Assembly: GCF_016801865.2 (NCBI RefSeq)
Contig: NC_068938.1
Span: 48,257,808 to 48,321,807, forward strand
From: Culex pipiens pallens
Taxonomy: Eukaryota; Arthropoda; Insecta; Diptera; Culicidae
DNA length: 64,000 nt
Direction: 5' to 3'
In this document: positions 13,264-25,100 of the stretch, piece by piece
Numbering within the stretch: the first letter of the stretch is position 1
Layout of the letters: every line of letters starts with the position of its first letter
Position numbers and translations under genes: made by a program
Notes under the pieces: model-generated
Database searches by the model: none
The model's input: only the letters and a program-made list of their open reading frames with translations
Told to the model about the DNA's origin: nothing

Positions 13264-14546
13264 ACTTCATTTCTCGGTGACCAAAACAATATGGGGATGT
13301 AAATTTTAGGTATAAGTTTTTTTCAACAGGGAATAAAAAGAGTTGAAAATTGATTCAAATTTATTTGATAACGTCAAATGGAACGTTAGTGAAATTATTT
13401 AATATTTCACTCAAAAATTCTTAAATATATGTTTGTTCTACAAGTTGAAACTTTGCTTACAATTAGAAAACGATTCTTCTTAAAAAAACTGATTTTTCCC
13501 TTTAAACCCAGTTTTTAAAAGTGTGAAAAAATCGTCGTTAAATAAGAAATTTTATAGATTGAAAATAATGTCAATAATTTTGAAGATATTTTACCATATT
13601 TTTAATTGAATTTTCATTGCATGAACTTTTCGATTTTTACAACTGGACTTCAAGTGCAATCTCAATAGAGTTTGTAGGGCGAATTGTTTTTGACATCGCT
13701 TTGAATTTATAAAAATAGTGATTTTTTTCAATTGTCTATTGATTTACAAAACTTGTTTGAGTTCAGATTTAAAATGGATATTTATAAGAACTTTTGATAT
13801 TTTGATAAAGTGCTGTCTTAAAGCATCAACTATTTTCATGTTTTTTTTTATAGAAAAGGTCCGCGCTTTTTCATTCCTGAAATATTCGAATTGTTGAGAT
13901 TTGACGTATAATTTCTAAGATATCAAAAATTACAAAATGAGTGCTAAATTTGTGACACTTGGAAAAAATATGTTTCGTAACTTTAATTTGCTTGTGAAAT
14001 CTTTAATTGAGCAAGGTTTGAACCAATGTTCATTATATGAAAGTTTAGCAACTTTTACCTTTTGAGGTTTTTTGAAGAGAATTGCACTTAAAAAAAATCA
14101 TTTCAATAAACTCTAAAACGGTGCATTTTTTTTTTAAATTCATTAAACTTCTCAATTGCCAATTCATTTTTTTGCTTAGATTTTTTTAATTTTCTAAGTG
14201 CATTTTCGTGTCAACAATCTTTCATTTACAGCATCTACTTAATATGGTGGTACTTTTCACCCAAGAATTTAAACTAAAAGAAATAGGCAAAAATAAGTTT
14301 GCAACCCAAACCTGATCATCACATTCACATTTCCAATGCTTGGTGATTAGAAAATCTAATCTCAAGGTACAGATTTGCGAAAACATTCATAGCACTTGTG
14401 TATGGACAGACCCCATTTTGTATCGAGAATGCAATCATGCTTGATAACTAATTTGGGCATAAGCATAAAATGAAAAGAATTAAATGCATTGTTGAAAAAA
14501 AATTTGCAGGTTTGGTTTCAAATATTTTGTTTGAGATATTTTTCAA

Positions 14547-14760
14547 ATGTCCGCCATAACGGGGTTTGTCTTCCGGTACCCCCTGAGACCCCTCGTGGTA
14601 CCCCAAAGGGTACCTGTACCCAAGGGGTCGTGCATAAACCACGTGGTCTCCTTAGGGGGGGGGGGGTCCGAAATCCGACCGAAAAAAAACCATGAAAAGC
14701 CATGGGGGGGAGGGGGGGGGGTCGACGGCTGACCACGTGGCCTTTAAAAAAAAATCTTTT
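14547..14760. repeat. Poly-G module with CCACGTGG ends, copy 1
   Basis: Contains GTCGTGCATAAACCACGTGG (about 14627), then a run of about 13 G (14655-14667), ACCATGAAAAGCCATGG, then G7-A-G10 tracts (14704-14721), and closes with GACCACGTGGCCTTT. A related module lies at 19264. Upstream, 14565-14625 has short GGTACC-rich repeats. The G tracts are candidate G-quadruplex formers. Non-coding; apparent proline-rich frames on the minus strand come from the G tracts. Confidence 0.7.
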
Positions 14761-16360
14761 CCTAAAAAAAAACAAAAAAATACGCGCTTTGAATTTACTT
14801 ATATGCATAAATTTTTTGTTACACTTCAAAACCATACAATTATTGTGTTTAAAATTATTACTTATATTTCAATGTCATAATATTTTCCAATTCAATATTG
14901 AATTATATATTTCGGCAGATTCATATCAATACTTTGAGCCTCTTATTGAATGTACACTTTTTAATACTTATGTAACTACGTCTTGCAAAAGTTTAAAAGC
15001 TGTTAAAAATAAAGTGACAGTATCCAAAGTTAATATACTCTAAAAAATGCGTACCAAAATGCAAACACAATTTTTTTTTTGTTGATAGTATCAAGTAGCT
15101 AAAAAGTTGCTTGCAAATTTGCATTGAAAGTAGATGTAGTCTTCGATAGTTCTATTTTGGAACAACTAAAAAAATAAATAATGCTGACAATTTTATAAGA
15201 TTTTCGTAACAAGGCAAAAAACTAAATATGTATTATAAATGAAGTGTCTAAAAATGATTCTCTGCGAAAAAAAAAAAAATCAAAATCTCAGATCTTAGCT
15301 AATTACCGTAGCTGGTCCTATAAGTGATCGAAGAATCTTAATCGAAAGATTTCCTTTTGACACTTAAAACAAACTCAAGATATCTTGTATCTCCTCTCTC
15401 ATGCAATATATTTTTAAGTACAAAGAAACTGAAAACCCCAATTTCAGGATTATCGCGCAAAATTTCAGTTTCACTACCTCATTTGCAAGTGAAACGTCTA
15501 ACATTAAAAAATAACCAGTAACGAAAAAATATACTATACCACTCAAATATATAGACACATTAAAATAATTTAAGTTTTAAAGAGTCACTTAATTTTTAAA
15601 TGCCGATATCAATTTGTGAAATAAATTTCAATACAATGCCGTTAAAGATCAACATAAATAAAACTCCTTAAAAAAGATGGAACGGTATTTTCAACTCGCT
15701 GGTTCTCGGGCATAACTCAACCAACCGGGACATTTTTTTTGAGTGAATTATAAGGATGTCTAGATGATCCTTAAACTTTGCAGAACTCGATTTGATCAAA
15801 TCTGTAATTTATGCGATCAAAAACGTCGTTCCAACTTTTGTTTTTTTCTAGTAAAAAAATCGCCCGAAAATCCGCGGAGACAAGCCCGAAAACCTGTGAG
15901 TTGAAGTTACCGTTCCAATGTTTTAGGGAGGCTTTGGCATCCGTGTTTATTGGACATGCGTTGGGTGTCCCAGTATTAATAATTTCAAAGATATTGAAGA
16001 GATTGAAAAATTAACTTATTCAATTTTTTTTTTTGTATTTATTTTGAAGTAATATCTCAGCAACCAAAAGTTGGATCAAAAATCTTAAATCGTAGATAAT
16101 TGCTTATTTAAACAACTGAAAAAAATTTAAAATAAATTCCAAATTTTAGCTCAATCTTTTTTAAATTTATCAAAACACGTAGTCGATAGCAAAATCAATT
16201 TAAAGTAAGAGTAAGACTTAAACAATTTGGATGTCCATGACTAAAAGAATGATTTTTAGCGCGTTGTCTACAACTTTTCCAAAGACACGAAATCGATTTT
16301 CGAGCAATTCTATACAAAATCGGTCTTTATTCTTAAATTTTAATTTTTGATTTTTTTAAT
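14761..16360. other. AT-rich non-coding stretch
   Basis: No convincing gene. About 15690-16000 is less AT-rich and contains GGGCATAACTCAACCAACC and GCGTTGGGTGTCCCAG, which looks like a decayed dispersed repeat. Open frames here are short and without recognisable domains. Confidence 0.5.
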
Positions 16361-16369
16361 CCGTCTGAA

Positions 16370-17110
16370 ACCTTTTTTGGTGCCCAAGCCATTTTGCATC
16401 ATTAGTTTGTCCATATAGTTTTCCATACAAATTTGGAAGCAATGAAAATTAAAAAATCTGTATCTTTTGAAGAAATTTTTGGTCTATTTGGTGTCTTCGG
16501 CAAAGTTGTAGGTATGGATAAGGACTACACTGAGAAAAATGATAAATGGTAATTTACTTTGCCGATTTTTAATTTCACTTTTTGTCACTAAAACATGATT
16601 TGCAAAAAAAAACACTATTTTTTTTTATTTTGCCAACTTTTCAGAAATTTCCAGAACGTTGTTTGAGTTATGAATTTTTGAATCAATACTGATTAAAACA
16701 AATCGAAATATTGACCGCAACTTAATTTCCATTTTATTTTTCGATGTAAAATCGAATTTGCAATTTAAAAGTACATTAGTGAAATTTTCATAAAGTGCAC
16801 CGTTTTCAAGTTATAGCTATTTTAGGTAACTTTTTTCAAAAATAGTTGCAGTTATTAATTTAAAAAAATTAGTGCCCGTGCTTGCCCAATTTTGAAAAAA
16901 AAAATATTTTTGAAATGCTGAGAAAATTCTTTGTTGCTGAGATATTGCCTTGCAAAGATTTTAAAACAGAAAAATAGATGTTTACTACCCAAACAACCCA
17001 TAATTTTCTTATGTCGATATCTCAGCAACTATGGTGAAAAATAAAGACTAACATTTCAAAAGGTCGTAATATTGAATGTTTGTCCCTGTCTCTGATTCTT
17101 GTATGGAGAA
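16370..17110 (-). repeat. Interspersed 'ATCTCAGCAACTA' repeat, reverse copy
   Basis: Matches in reverse orientation the repeats at 42780-43740 and 44690-45640. Shared blocks include the complement of CCATACCTACAACTTTGCC (about 16505), a CACTGAGAAAAATGAT boundary (about 16529), GGTAACTTTTTTCAAAAATAG and GATATCTCAGCAACTATGG. No coding potential. The family is abundant in the window; termini are not resolved. Confidence 0.75.
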
Positions 17111-17457
17111 AAAAATTAAACAGCTCGACTTTTTTGGACACACTGAATCCTTGGAATCAATCATGCTTAATTAAAAAGAAAAGTTGCTTTAGTTTGGATT
17201 TTTATGAATGTTTGGAATAAAATAAATATTAACTTGGATCTTTCATAACTAGATATTTTCCTTAAAATAAAATGAAAATATTTTTTTCCTGAAACAAAAC
17301 TTTTCTATTTAATTAATTTCGATTTTAAGAAAATATTTAAAAGCGCATTTAAATTAAATCATGAATGCTGTTTATAAATCAAAAAAGCTTTAATTCTTAA
17401 AGCATATTTATTCTGAATGCAATTAATTGCACTGCAATTCCATAATTTTGAATACAT

Positions 17458-18809
17458 GGGTAAATCTCCGCCAACTCACACAGCAGTTGCCCCGACCCCT
17501 CTTCGATTTGCGTGAAACTTTGTCCCAAGGGGTAACTTTTGTCCCTGATCACGAATCCGAGGTCCGTTTTTTGATATCTCGTGACGGAGGGGCGGCACGA
17601 CCCCTTCCATTTTTGAACATGCGAAAAAAGAGGTGTTTTTCAATAATTTGCAACCTGAAATTGTGATGAGATAGAAATTTGGTGTCAAAGGGACTTTTAT
17701 GTAAAATTAGACGCCCGATTTGATGGCGTACTCAGAATTCCGAAAAAACGTATTTTTCATCGAAAAAAACACTAAAAAAGTTTTAAAAATTCTCCCATTA
17801 TCCGTTACTCGACTGTAAAAAATTTTGGAACATGTCATTTTATGGGAAATTTAATGTACTTTTCGAATCTACATTGACTTAAAAGGGTAATTTTTTCATT
17901 TAGAACAAAATTTTTCATTTTAAAATTTCGTGGTTTTTCTAACTTTGCAGGGTTATTTTTTAGAGTGTAAAAATGTTCTACAAAGTTGTAGAGCATACAA
18001 TTACAAAAAATTTGATGTATAGACATAAGGGGTTTGCTCATAAACATCACGAGTTATCGCGATTTTACTAAAAAAAGTTTTGAAAAAGTTGGTCGTCATC
18101 GATCATGGCCGTTCATAGTCACCCGCGACAGACGCGGACGACGAAACAAAGAGAAACGCAAAAAGTAACTTTTTCAAAACTTTTTTTCGTAAAATCGCGA
18201 TAACTCGTGATGTTTATAAGCAAACCCCTTATGTCTTTATATCAAAATTTTTGTAATTGTCTGCTCTACAACTTTGTACAACATTGTTACACTCTAAAAA
18301 ATAACCCTGCAAAGTTATAAAAAACACGAAATTTTAAAATGAAAAAATTTGTTCTAAATGAAAAAATGACCCTTCAGGGTCAATGTAGATTCGAAAAGTA
18401 CCATAAATTTCCCATAAAATGACATGTTCCAATTTTTTTTATAGTCAAGTAACGGAAAATGGGAGAATTTTTTAATTTTTTTTGGTGTTTTTTTCGATGA
18501 AAAATACGTTTTTTCGGAATTCTGAGTACGCCATCAAATCGGGCGTCTAATTTTACATAAATGTCCCTTTGACACCAAATTTCTATCTCATCACCGTTTC
18601 AGGCTGCAAATTATTGAAAAACACCTCTCTTTCTCGCATGTTCAAAAATGGAAGGGGTCGTACCGCCCCTCCGTCACGAGATATCAAAAAACGGACCTCG
18701 GATTCGTGATCAGGGACAAAAGTTACCCCTTAGGACAAAGTTTCACGCAAATCGAAGAGGGGTCGGGGCAACTTTTCCCGATTTCGTGTGAGTTTGTAGA
18801 GAATTACCC
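17458..18809. mobile_element. 1.35-kb palindromic foldback element with 4-bp TSD
   Basis: The two halves (about 17458-18091 and 18167-18809) are inverted copies of each other around a short GC-rich centre (18092-18166, containing GCGACAGACGCGGACGACG). Tips read GGGTAA...TTACCC and are flanked by ACAT on both sides (17454-17457 and 18810-18813), a 4-bp target-site duplication. Inner shared blocks include CGATAACTCGTGATGTTTA and CTCGTGACGGAGGGGCGG or their complements. No transposase is present, so it is non-autonomous. A half copy lies at 30320-30649. Confidence 0.85.
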
Positions 18810-18813
18810 ACAT

Positions 18814-19263
18814 ATGAGAGTATTTTTTACTTTCTGTACCATTTCAATTAATTGTTATACTGTTATTATTTACCTTAAACTTTGTTATATCATACTTTTT
18901 TCACGCTTTTAAGTGAATTTCTGTTTTTTTTTTATATATTGTTAAATTGGTTTTAATGGTGTTACAGCACCTACACAAATTAAAATGTTTTCTATTTGAC
19001 CCAATGTCACCCCCTCTAAAGGGTGAGTTTGAGTTAATTTTAAAACGATTGGCATTTATGAACGGTGTGATTATACAAGCCATATTCTGGGAAACTGTTG
19101 GTAAATTCAGGAGCATTCCCCAACATTATTTGTTTCGATATAATTTGAAATGTTTTTATTGTGTTAAAATAACAACGGTAATATCGTTTTTTTTTTACCA
19201 AAAGTCACCACCACTGACGGTACATCATTGGTGTATAAACATTTTTGAAATCTATACTTATTT
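18814..19263. other. AT-rich stretch, no gene seen
   Basis: AT-rich sequence between the foldback element and a poly-G module. A 130-codon plus-strand frame (18947-19339) crosses into the G tract and has no recognisable domain, so it is not called. Confidence 0.5.
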
Positions 19264-19440
19264 AGTTTTTTTTAAAGATTTTTCACCTGGGAGGAAAAAG
19301 CCACGTGGCCATATGGGGGGGGGGGGGGGTTTGGCGTGAAACCACGAAAAACCATGAGGGGGGAGGGGGGGGTCAAAAATTCTCAAAAAAAAGACCACGT
19401 GGTTTATGCACGACCCCCAAGGTTGAGAACCACTGAACCT
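19264..19440. repeat. Poly-G module with CCACGTGG ends, copy 2
   Basis: Begins AAAAAGCCACGTGGCC, then a run of 14-15 G (about 19315-19330), ACCACGAAAAACCATGAGG, a G6-A-G7 tract, and ends GACCACGTGGTTTATGCACG followed by GGTTGAGAACCACTG. Compared with copy 1 at 14547, the interior has the same orientation but the two different end blocks are exchanged and inverted. Confidence 0.7.
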
Positions 19441-19950
19441 AAGACGTTGCAAAAAGCCTCACGAAAATGCCTGTCCTAAAAAATATAAAAAAAATCATTT
19501 ATTAAAACCATGTTTTTGAAAACTGGACTAAATATCAACATTTTCAAAATCCGATCGCGAGAAGCGATTCCCAAGACAATTTTAAATTAATGTCTTCATA
19601 TTGACCATTTTCCTAAGTACAATCCTTACAGTGGTTTTAAAAATAAAGGTGTGGAAAACAGGGTTTTTGACGATTTTTTGGTGATATTTTGCCATATCTA
19701 TGAGACTTGCCCTATAAACGTTGAACTTTTCGACTTAAAATCCTGAAAATTGAATATCATGAAATTAAATAGAAATTGGTATTAGCAATTTCGAAGGTTA
19801 TTTTGTAACTTTTTTCCTTCCCCTGCTCAATTTTTCGCCCGTGTACCAGTAAACTCTAACACCGTTTGAATTAGTCAGCTGTTGAAAGGTACCCCATATC
19901 TCAGCTTAGGATAATTACTGCACTGATGTTTTTGCCAAAACAATCCAATA

Positions 19951-19976
19951 AATGAAATGAAATGAAATGAAATGAA
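19951..19976 (+). repeat. (GAAAT)n microsatellite
   Basis: About five tandem AATGA/GAAAT units in AT-rich DNA. Confidence 0.9.
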
Positions 19977-19989
19977 AAATTGAAATTGA

Positions 19990-21600
19990 AATTTTACGAG
20001 TAATTGAAAAAGCATGTTGCAAACGGTAAATCCATTAAAGATTGCGACAAAAATCAAGAAAAACAAAGGTTATCATTTAATACGACGCTTCCCAAGAAAT
20101 CTTATTCGGAGCAAACCTCTTCTTACCCAGAAAGCACTTTCATTGTCCTCCCACGCAAAATTATAAAATGGCAAAAACAACCCTACCCTACGAAGCTGTC
20201 GTTCTTCTCCGAAAATGGGTCACAGTTGGATGGTTCTTGTTGCACGAAATGACAATCAATATCCAGACGCAAGAACACCACAAACCGATTACTCTCGATA
20301 GAGCTCTATATGTAGGCAGATGTCGTCTGCTGAGTATGAACCAGCATTTGAGGCAAAACGCGCTCTGCATTTTGCAAATAATTGAATTTGTTTGCAAGAT
20401 CTGACCCAAATTCGACCAATGCGCGCGGGCAAAATCGAGTGATAAAATAATGTCACTCAGCGGGGGTACATTTCTGGTACAAGCTGGCATCGGCAGTCCA
20501 GCAGCTAAATACTATTGCGTGTTTCCGGTTGAAATGCACTTTCGGTTTCTGTTTGCACATGACACGCAAACGAACAAACAACAACCCCTGCAACCGGGAT
20601 ACAACAAATGTGGAAAAACACATTGGTGGGAAAAACCACTTTCATACATATGTGAAAAAGGGATGCAAAAAATTGTTGCAAACATACGTCACTCGACATT
20701 AGCATCAACGGTTTTGCATTTTCCCGGAATTTGAAAACATATTTCAACCCCTTTTTATTACTTTTTTTACCACACATTCACATGTACAGCAGGGTTTCCA
20801 GAAAATATCCAATCCAATGATTTTGGTTTCAAACTTTTGACAATATTTTTTTATATACATTTGGCCAAGAGGCTCATAATACCCATAATACCTTAGGGAA
20901 CAACACCAAGAAAAATTTACCCATGTTTTGGACACCCTAATGTGCAAATACTAACGCAATAACGAGTAGCTCAACTGGACCAAAATGTCCAGGAATAATT
21001 TACCCTTCCCCATCACCACCCCCTGCAAGCTGTCATGTTGTTTGTATACACTTACTGACCAGAGTATTTGCCCACACATACAAACACAAACACCCTCGTA
21101 TAACACGCACATACACACATTCGCGTGCGCGTGTGATAAATGCAATTAATTTGTGGCAATTTATGAGTTGGCAGTTGGCGCGGTCGGTATCCGTCGTCGA
21201 TCTAGGAGCGAACCTCCAACATTCCGGCCCCCAACTCAACAGGAAAAGGTAGCAATATGACAACGCGTGACTCATTTCGGGACAAATGCTGCCCATCATC
21301 TTTTGCCATCTCGCGACGGTCGGCGTTGACAGATGGCGGTAATTTGGCGCGAAATTAAGAGTTTAAGAGGCTTCTTCGTGATAATGGGGACCGTTTAGCC
21401 GTTGATGGAAGTAATAGAAATTATAACGAAAGTTGAATTGAAAGATTAGACTATGCAAGTGGAGAACTCGCGAGAAAGTGGAGGATATATTCTTGCTACT
21501 AGAGATGGAACGCATTTTAGAAATAACATTATGATCCCGTTTTAAAATTGTAAGTTGAGTATTAAACATGAATCAACTTTTCGTAAAAATGTGCGTTCAA
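19990..21600. other. Unique sequence, no gene recognised
   Basis: Moderately GC-richer unique sequence. Frames of 60-100 codons are open on both strands (for example 20188-20490 and 20450-20734), but none has a recognisable domain or a good splice context. A short alternating CA/TG-rich tract lies at 21075-21135. Possibly intronic or regulatory DNA. Confidence 0.5.
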
Positions 21601-21607
21601 ATTGAAA

Positions 21608-22020
21608 TAGTAGTTTATGCAACAAGTTGCAAAAAGAGGATTTTTTCAGCACGAGTCGTACATTTATCCAACGAGGTTCACCGAGTTGGATAAATACGAA
21701 GAGTGCTGAAAAAATCAAGTTTTGCAACGAGTTCCATACAACATTTTTTGCAATTCCGAAAAACACCCATTGAGTGAAATTTTATGTCAATTTTTCATGT
21801 ATTTTGTCAATAAATCGTTTGAATCAAAAAAAATGTTGAAAAGTGTTACTTTTCAAAACAAGTGCTGAAAAGTTCAACTTTTCACCACCCATTTCAGTGC
21901 TGAAAAGTAGAACTTTTCAGCATTTATTTTGAAAAGTGTTGCTATTCGATTCGAAAGTAGGCTATTTCGTCGTTCAAGAATGACAGGAAAAGTAAGTAGT
22001 TTCACGACGGAATTGCAAAA
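21608..22020 (+). mobile_element. 'CTGAAAAGT' repeat element, copy B
   Basis: Same left end (TAGTAGTTTATGCAAC) and right end (GACGGAATTGCAAAA) as copy A at 10475, and close to identical in between apart from a short deletion before the GAAAGTAGG block. Frames are open on both strands only because the sequence is partly palindromic. No target-site duplication is evident. Confidence 0.85.
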
Positions 22021-23150
22021 ATTGTAATTTCATGACTCGTATGGGACGCCTGGAGCTTTTCGTTAAATATTTGTCCCGTTTAATATTAGTATTCAGTCTG
22101 CAAACACGGTGCGATCTTAAAAATAGATTATAATGCGTCAAAAAAATATTTTAAAATAAGGCAATAAGGCATTTTTTCAACTTTTTGTCCCTCCCATTAC
22201 AAAAACTCCTTCAAAAATCAAATTTTCTTTCAAAAAACATGTAACAATAATCGTTAGCTATTTTAAATAAATTGTTAAACGTTCCACACATAAGACACTT
22301 TTAGATTTGTATATCATTGATATTATGCACATTTTTGTTAGAAGCATTTCTGCATGATTTTTTTTTTTAATTATAAAGCATTTTCTGATACTTTTTACTT
22401 TTAAATTTTGAGTGTTGAGCTTGAAGTTTGATTATTGTTTCACCCCTGCCCTCAACCTTGCCAAGAGTCTAGGGACAAAGACTGACTAAAATTTGAACTG
22501 GCCTAAACATTAAAATGACAGATTTTTTTATTTGTGTTCCAAGAAGATACAGCCATTTCACGTCAAATAGAAAGGATCGAAATCAAAAGCTCCGATTTGG
22601 CTCAAATTTGGTATAAGATCGAGTTCCTTGGGCAAACTAATTAGACCCGTGTTTTTGCGTTTGGCGAATAGGGTGCTTCTATCCGAAATAGGGTGGTCCA
22701 AAAAATTGCAACATTTTTCAAAAAATAATATCTCTGGAATCTGGAACTGCTGAACAAATTTTAAAGCAGAAAAAATATGTTGAGATCCAAAAAAAACTAG
22801 CTTAATATTTGAAAAAGGTCATATGAAAATTTCCTGATTCCTTGTAATATTTTACATTACATTGCGAATATCCATCAACAGGATTTGGAAATATGATTTT
22901 TTAAACAAAAAATACTGAAAAAATACGGAAACTAATCTCATCTAACCCTAGCGCAGCCAGTCTTTCGAGGGCATCATGCTGAAAAAATGACGGAAACGAG
23001 TAAAAATCAACTGTGATAACTTCAAAATTTAAGGATTCAGCTACATTGTTTTGCTAGAATTATCACAAATTTTCAGTCATCAGAGCCATCACAGATTTTG
23101 AAAAAGGCTTTTTTTATGTTTTTTTTTTTTTCATCTAAAGTTTTTTTTTG
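22021..23150. other. AT-rich non-coding stretch
   Basis: No gene seen. About 22555-22760 contains text typical of dispersed repeats (GCTCCGATTTGGCTCAAATT, GGGTGGTCC). The stretch ends in poly-T tracts just before the SINE at 23176. Confidence 0.5.
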
Positions 23151-23175
23151 CTTGAAAAGGTCCTATAAAAGCTAT

Positions 23176-23717
23176 GTGAAGCGGCCGTGGCTGACTGGTT
23201 ACGGTGTTCGTTTTCTAAGCGAATGGTCCTGGGTTCGATTCCCATCTGCTCCCAAAGAGAAAGTATAGGAAATATTAATCTTAAAACTCTGAACATGAAC
23301 GAAAAATCAAAGTCGCCCGAGTCGGGGTTCGATCCCCCGTCCTTTGGATTGGTAAGCAAAAATGCTAACCACTACGCCATCACGACTTGGTGAGCGATGA
23401 CTGGAATTAGGAATACTGTTACTATCAACTATATACGCGCTGGGTTTTTGTCCATTTGACAAGGGTTCGGAAGTTCTAAATAACGTTTGAACCCGATTGG
23501 TGCAAACGTTTTTCAGGGCGGGGCTTGTCGATAAAAAAAAAGCTGAGGTACCTCGCGCTCGGCTAGCCAGCGTAGAAATGGGTCACCGAAGCTCGGCAGA
23601 GCTAACACCTTCCAAATGCCTATGCGAGTTATTTGCATGTATAGAATGAATTTCTAAAAAATACATGGAAACAACTCAATTTGTAAGAAGCGACCGCGTG
23701 GTCCCGTTTGGTTGGTT

Positions 23718-23753
<36 letters not shown>
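23176..23753 (+). mobile_element. SINE with two convergent tRNA-like regions, (CA)n tail and 21-bp TSD
   Basis: Flanked by a perfect 21-bp direct repeat (23155-23175 and 23754-23774, beginning AAAAGGTCC and ending AAAGCTAT). The 5' end is tRNA-like: GTGGCTGACTGGTTACGG resembles an A box, GGTTCGATTCCC is a B box, and the anticodon loop TTTCTAA would read TCT (Arg). A second tRNA-like region lies on the opposite strand at about 23317-23392 (GGCGTAGTGGTTAGCA, GGGGATCGAACCCC). An unrelated body of about 320 bp follows and ends in (CA)18. It is typical target-primed retroposition using enzymes supplied in trans. Confidence 0.88.

Positions 23754-23754
<1 letters not shown>
23719..23754 (+). repeat. 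(CA)n tail of the SINE
   Basis: About 18 CA dinucleotides at the 3' end of the retroposed element, directly before the downstream target-site duplication. Confidence 0.95.
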
Positions 23755-23761
<7 letters not shown>

Positions 23762-24250
23762 CTATAAAAGCTATAAGATTTCCTATGTTTATAGGTCTTT
23801 TCCAATAAAAGTCATTTTGAATTGAATATAGATTTTTTTAGCTATACCAAAAATTGTTTCTTGGTATGAGAAAAATTAAAAAAATAGAAAAAAGGTATCA
23901 GGCATGTTTTCAACATTGAAAATTTTATTATTTTTTTTCTTGGGAATCAACACCAACAATTGAAAAAAAAAATAATTAATCGACAATTGTTTCAATATAT
24001 TTCTTACAAATGACCATAATTTCAATTAACCCTCTACCGCCCAAATTTTTTTTTTGAAAATTTTAATTTTTCCCGTGTTCAGGAGGTTATTTTGAGCAAC
24101 TTTTGTTCTACGAAAAACTTCACTTCTCTTGTTTTATGTTGTTCTTGTTTTATTTTTAGTATTTTAATTTTCATTTATCTTGTTTAGTTCATGTTTGTTT
24201 TTGGTAGTATTTGGCCTATTCTAACACCTCCTATCATTACATTTTGCCTA

Positions 24251-25100
24251 TGGGTCATTCCATCTGAAGCGGAACAGCATTTGAAAATTACCATCTCCGA
24301 TTCTGCTCAAATTTGGCAGAGCTGTTGAGACTATCAAAACATGCAAAAATCCCGAATTTCATCCAAATCGGACCACCCCTCCATTTTTGTACCCTCCCAA
24401 AAAATCGACATTTTGGCGATTTTTGAGCGAAACCCCTATCTTCAAACGACGATAACTCAGGAACCACAAATCTTAGAGGGTCGTATTCACAAATAAAACC
24501 GAATTGAATTGAATTATTTCAATAAATAACCAGGTAGCAGTTATTGATCAGCACGACTGAGTGCTTCTAGCAGATGCGGCGAGTGTAGCTGATGTAGGTA
24601 ATCTCAAATACTCAAAAATTTAAAATTCGATATCTCTGGAACGAAACATATTCCTTTCTGTCGATGAGTGATTCTTATGTAAAATTGGCCGGGGAATACG
24701 ATGGTGAGGTCGAATTTAAAAAATAAATAGGGCTGTTTTGAGATACGGCCATTTAAAGTTTTCAATTGCGCAATACAGGTAGAAAAAAAAATAATCTCAA
24801 TTTTGATCACGGAAATGGATTCTACGTCAAATTTCTTTCAAAATTGAGTCTAAGACCGACCCTCTAAGATTTGTGGTTCCTGAGTTATCGTCGTTTGAAG
24901 ATAGGGGTTTCACTCTAAAATCGCCAAAAAGTCGATTTTTTGGGAGGGTACAAAAATGTAGAGGGTGGTCCGATTTGGATGAAATTCGGGATTTTTGCAT
25001 GTTTTGATAGTCTCAACAGCTCTGCCAAATTTGAGCAGAATCGGAGATGGTAATTTTCAAGTTTGCCTTTTTTCTTGCACACTTTAGGTGGAATGACCCA
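24251..25100. mobile_element. TA-flanked foldback miniature element (about 230-bp TIRs)
   Basis: Terminal inverted repeats start TGGGTCATTCCA at 24251 and end TGGAATGACCCA at 25100 (one-base difference near the tip) and extend inward to about 24485 and 24850 (AACCACAAATCTTAGAGGGT and complement). TA dinucleotides flank both ends (24249-24250 and 25101-25102), which fits a Tc1/mariner-type insertion. The core (about 24490-24845) carries no transposase. Confidence 0.85.

Noticed and set aside
14518..14835. Proline-rich minus-strand frames over G tracts (also 19258-19452)
   Set aside because: Proline runs are translated C tracts; frame depends on homopolymer length.
21542..21766. Similar peptides encoded by copies of the 'CTGAAAAGT' element (also 10449-10640 and 52573-52920)
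   Set aside because: Similarity follows from DNA similarity of repeat copies; frames are open on both strands because of internal palindromes, with no shared start or stop design.
23181..23256. Functional tRNA-Arg
   Set aside because: A and B boxes and a TCT anticodon loop are present, but acceptor arms do not pair and the sequence is the head of a retroposed element with a target-site duplication.
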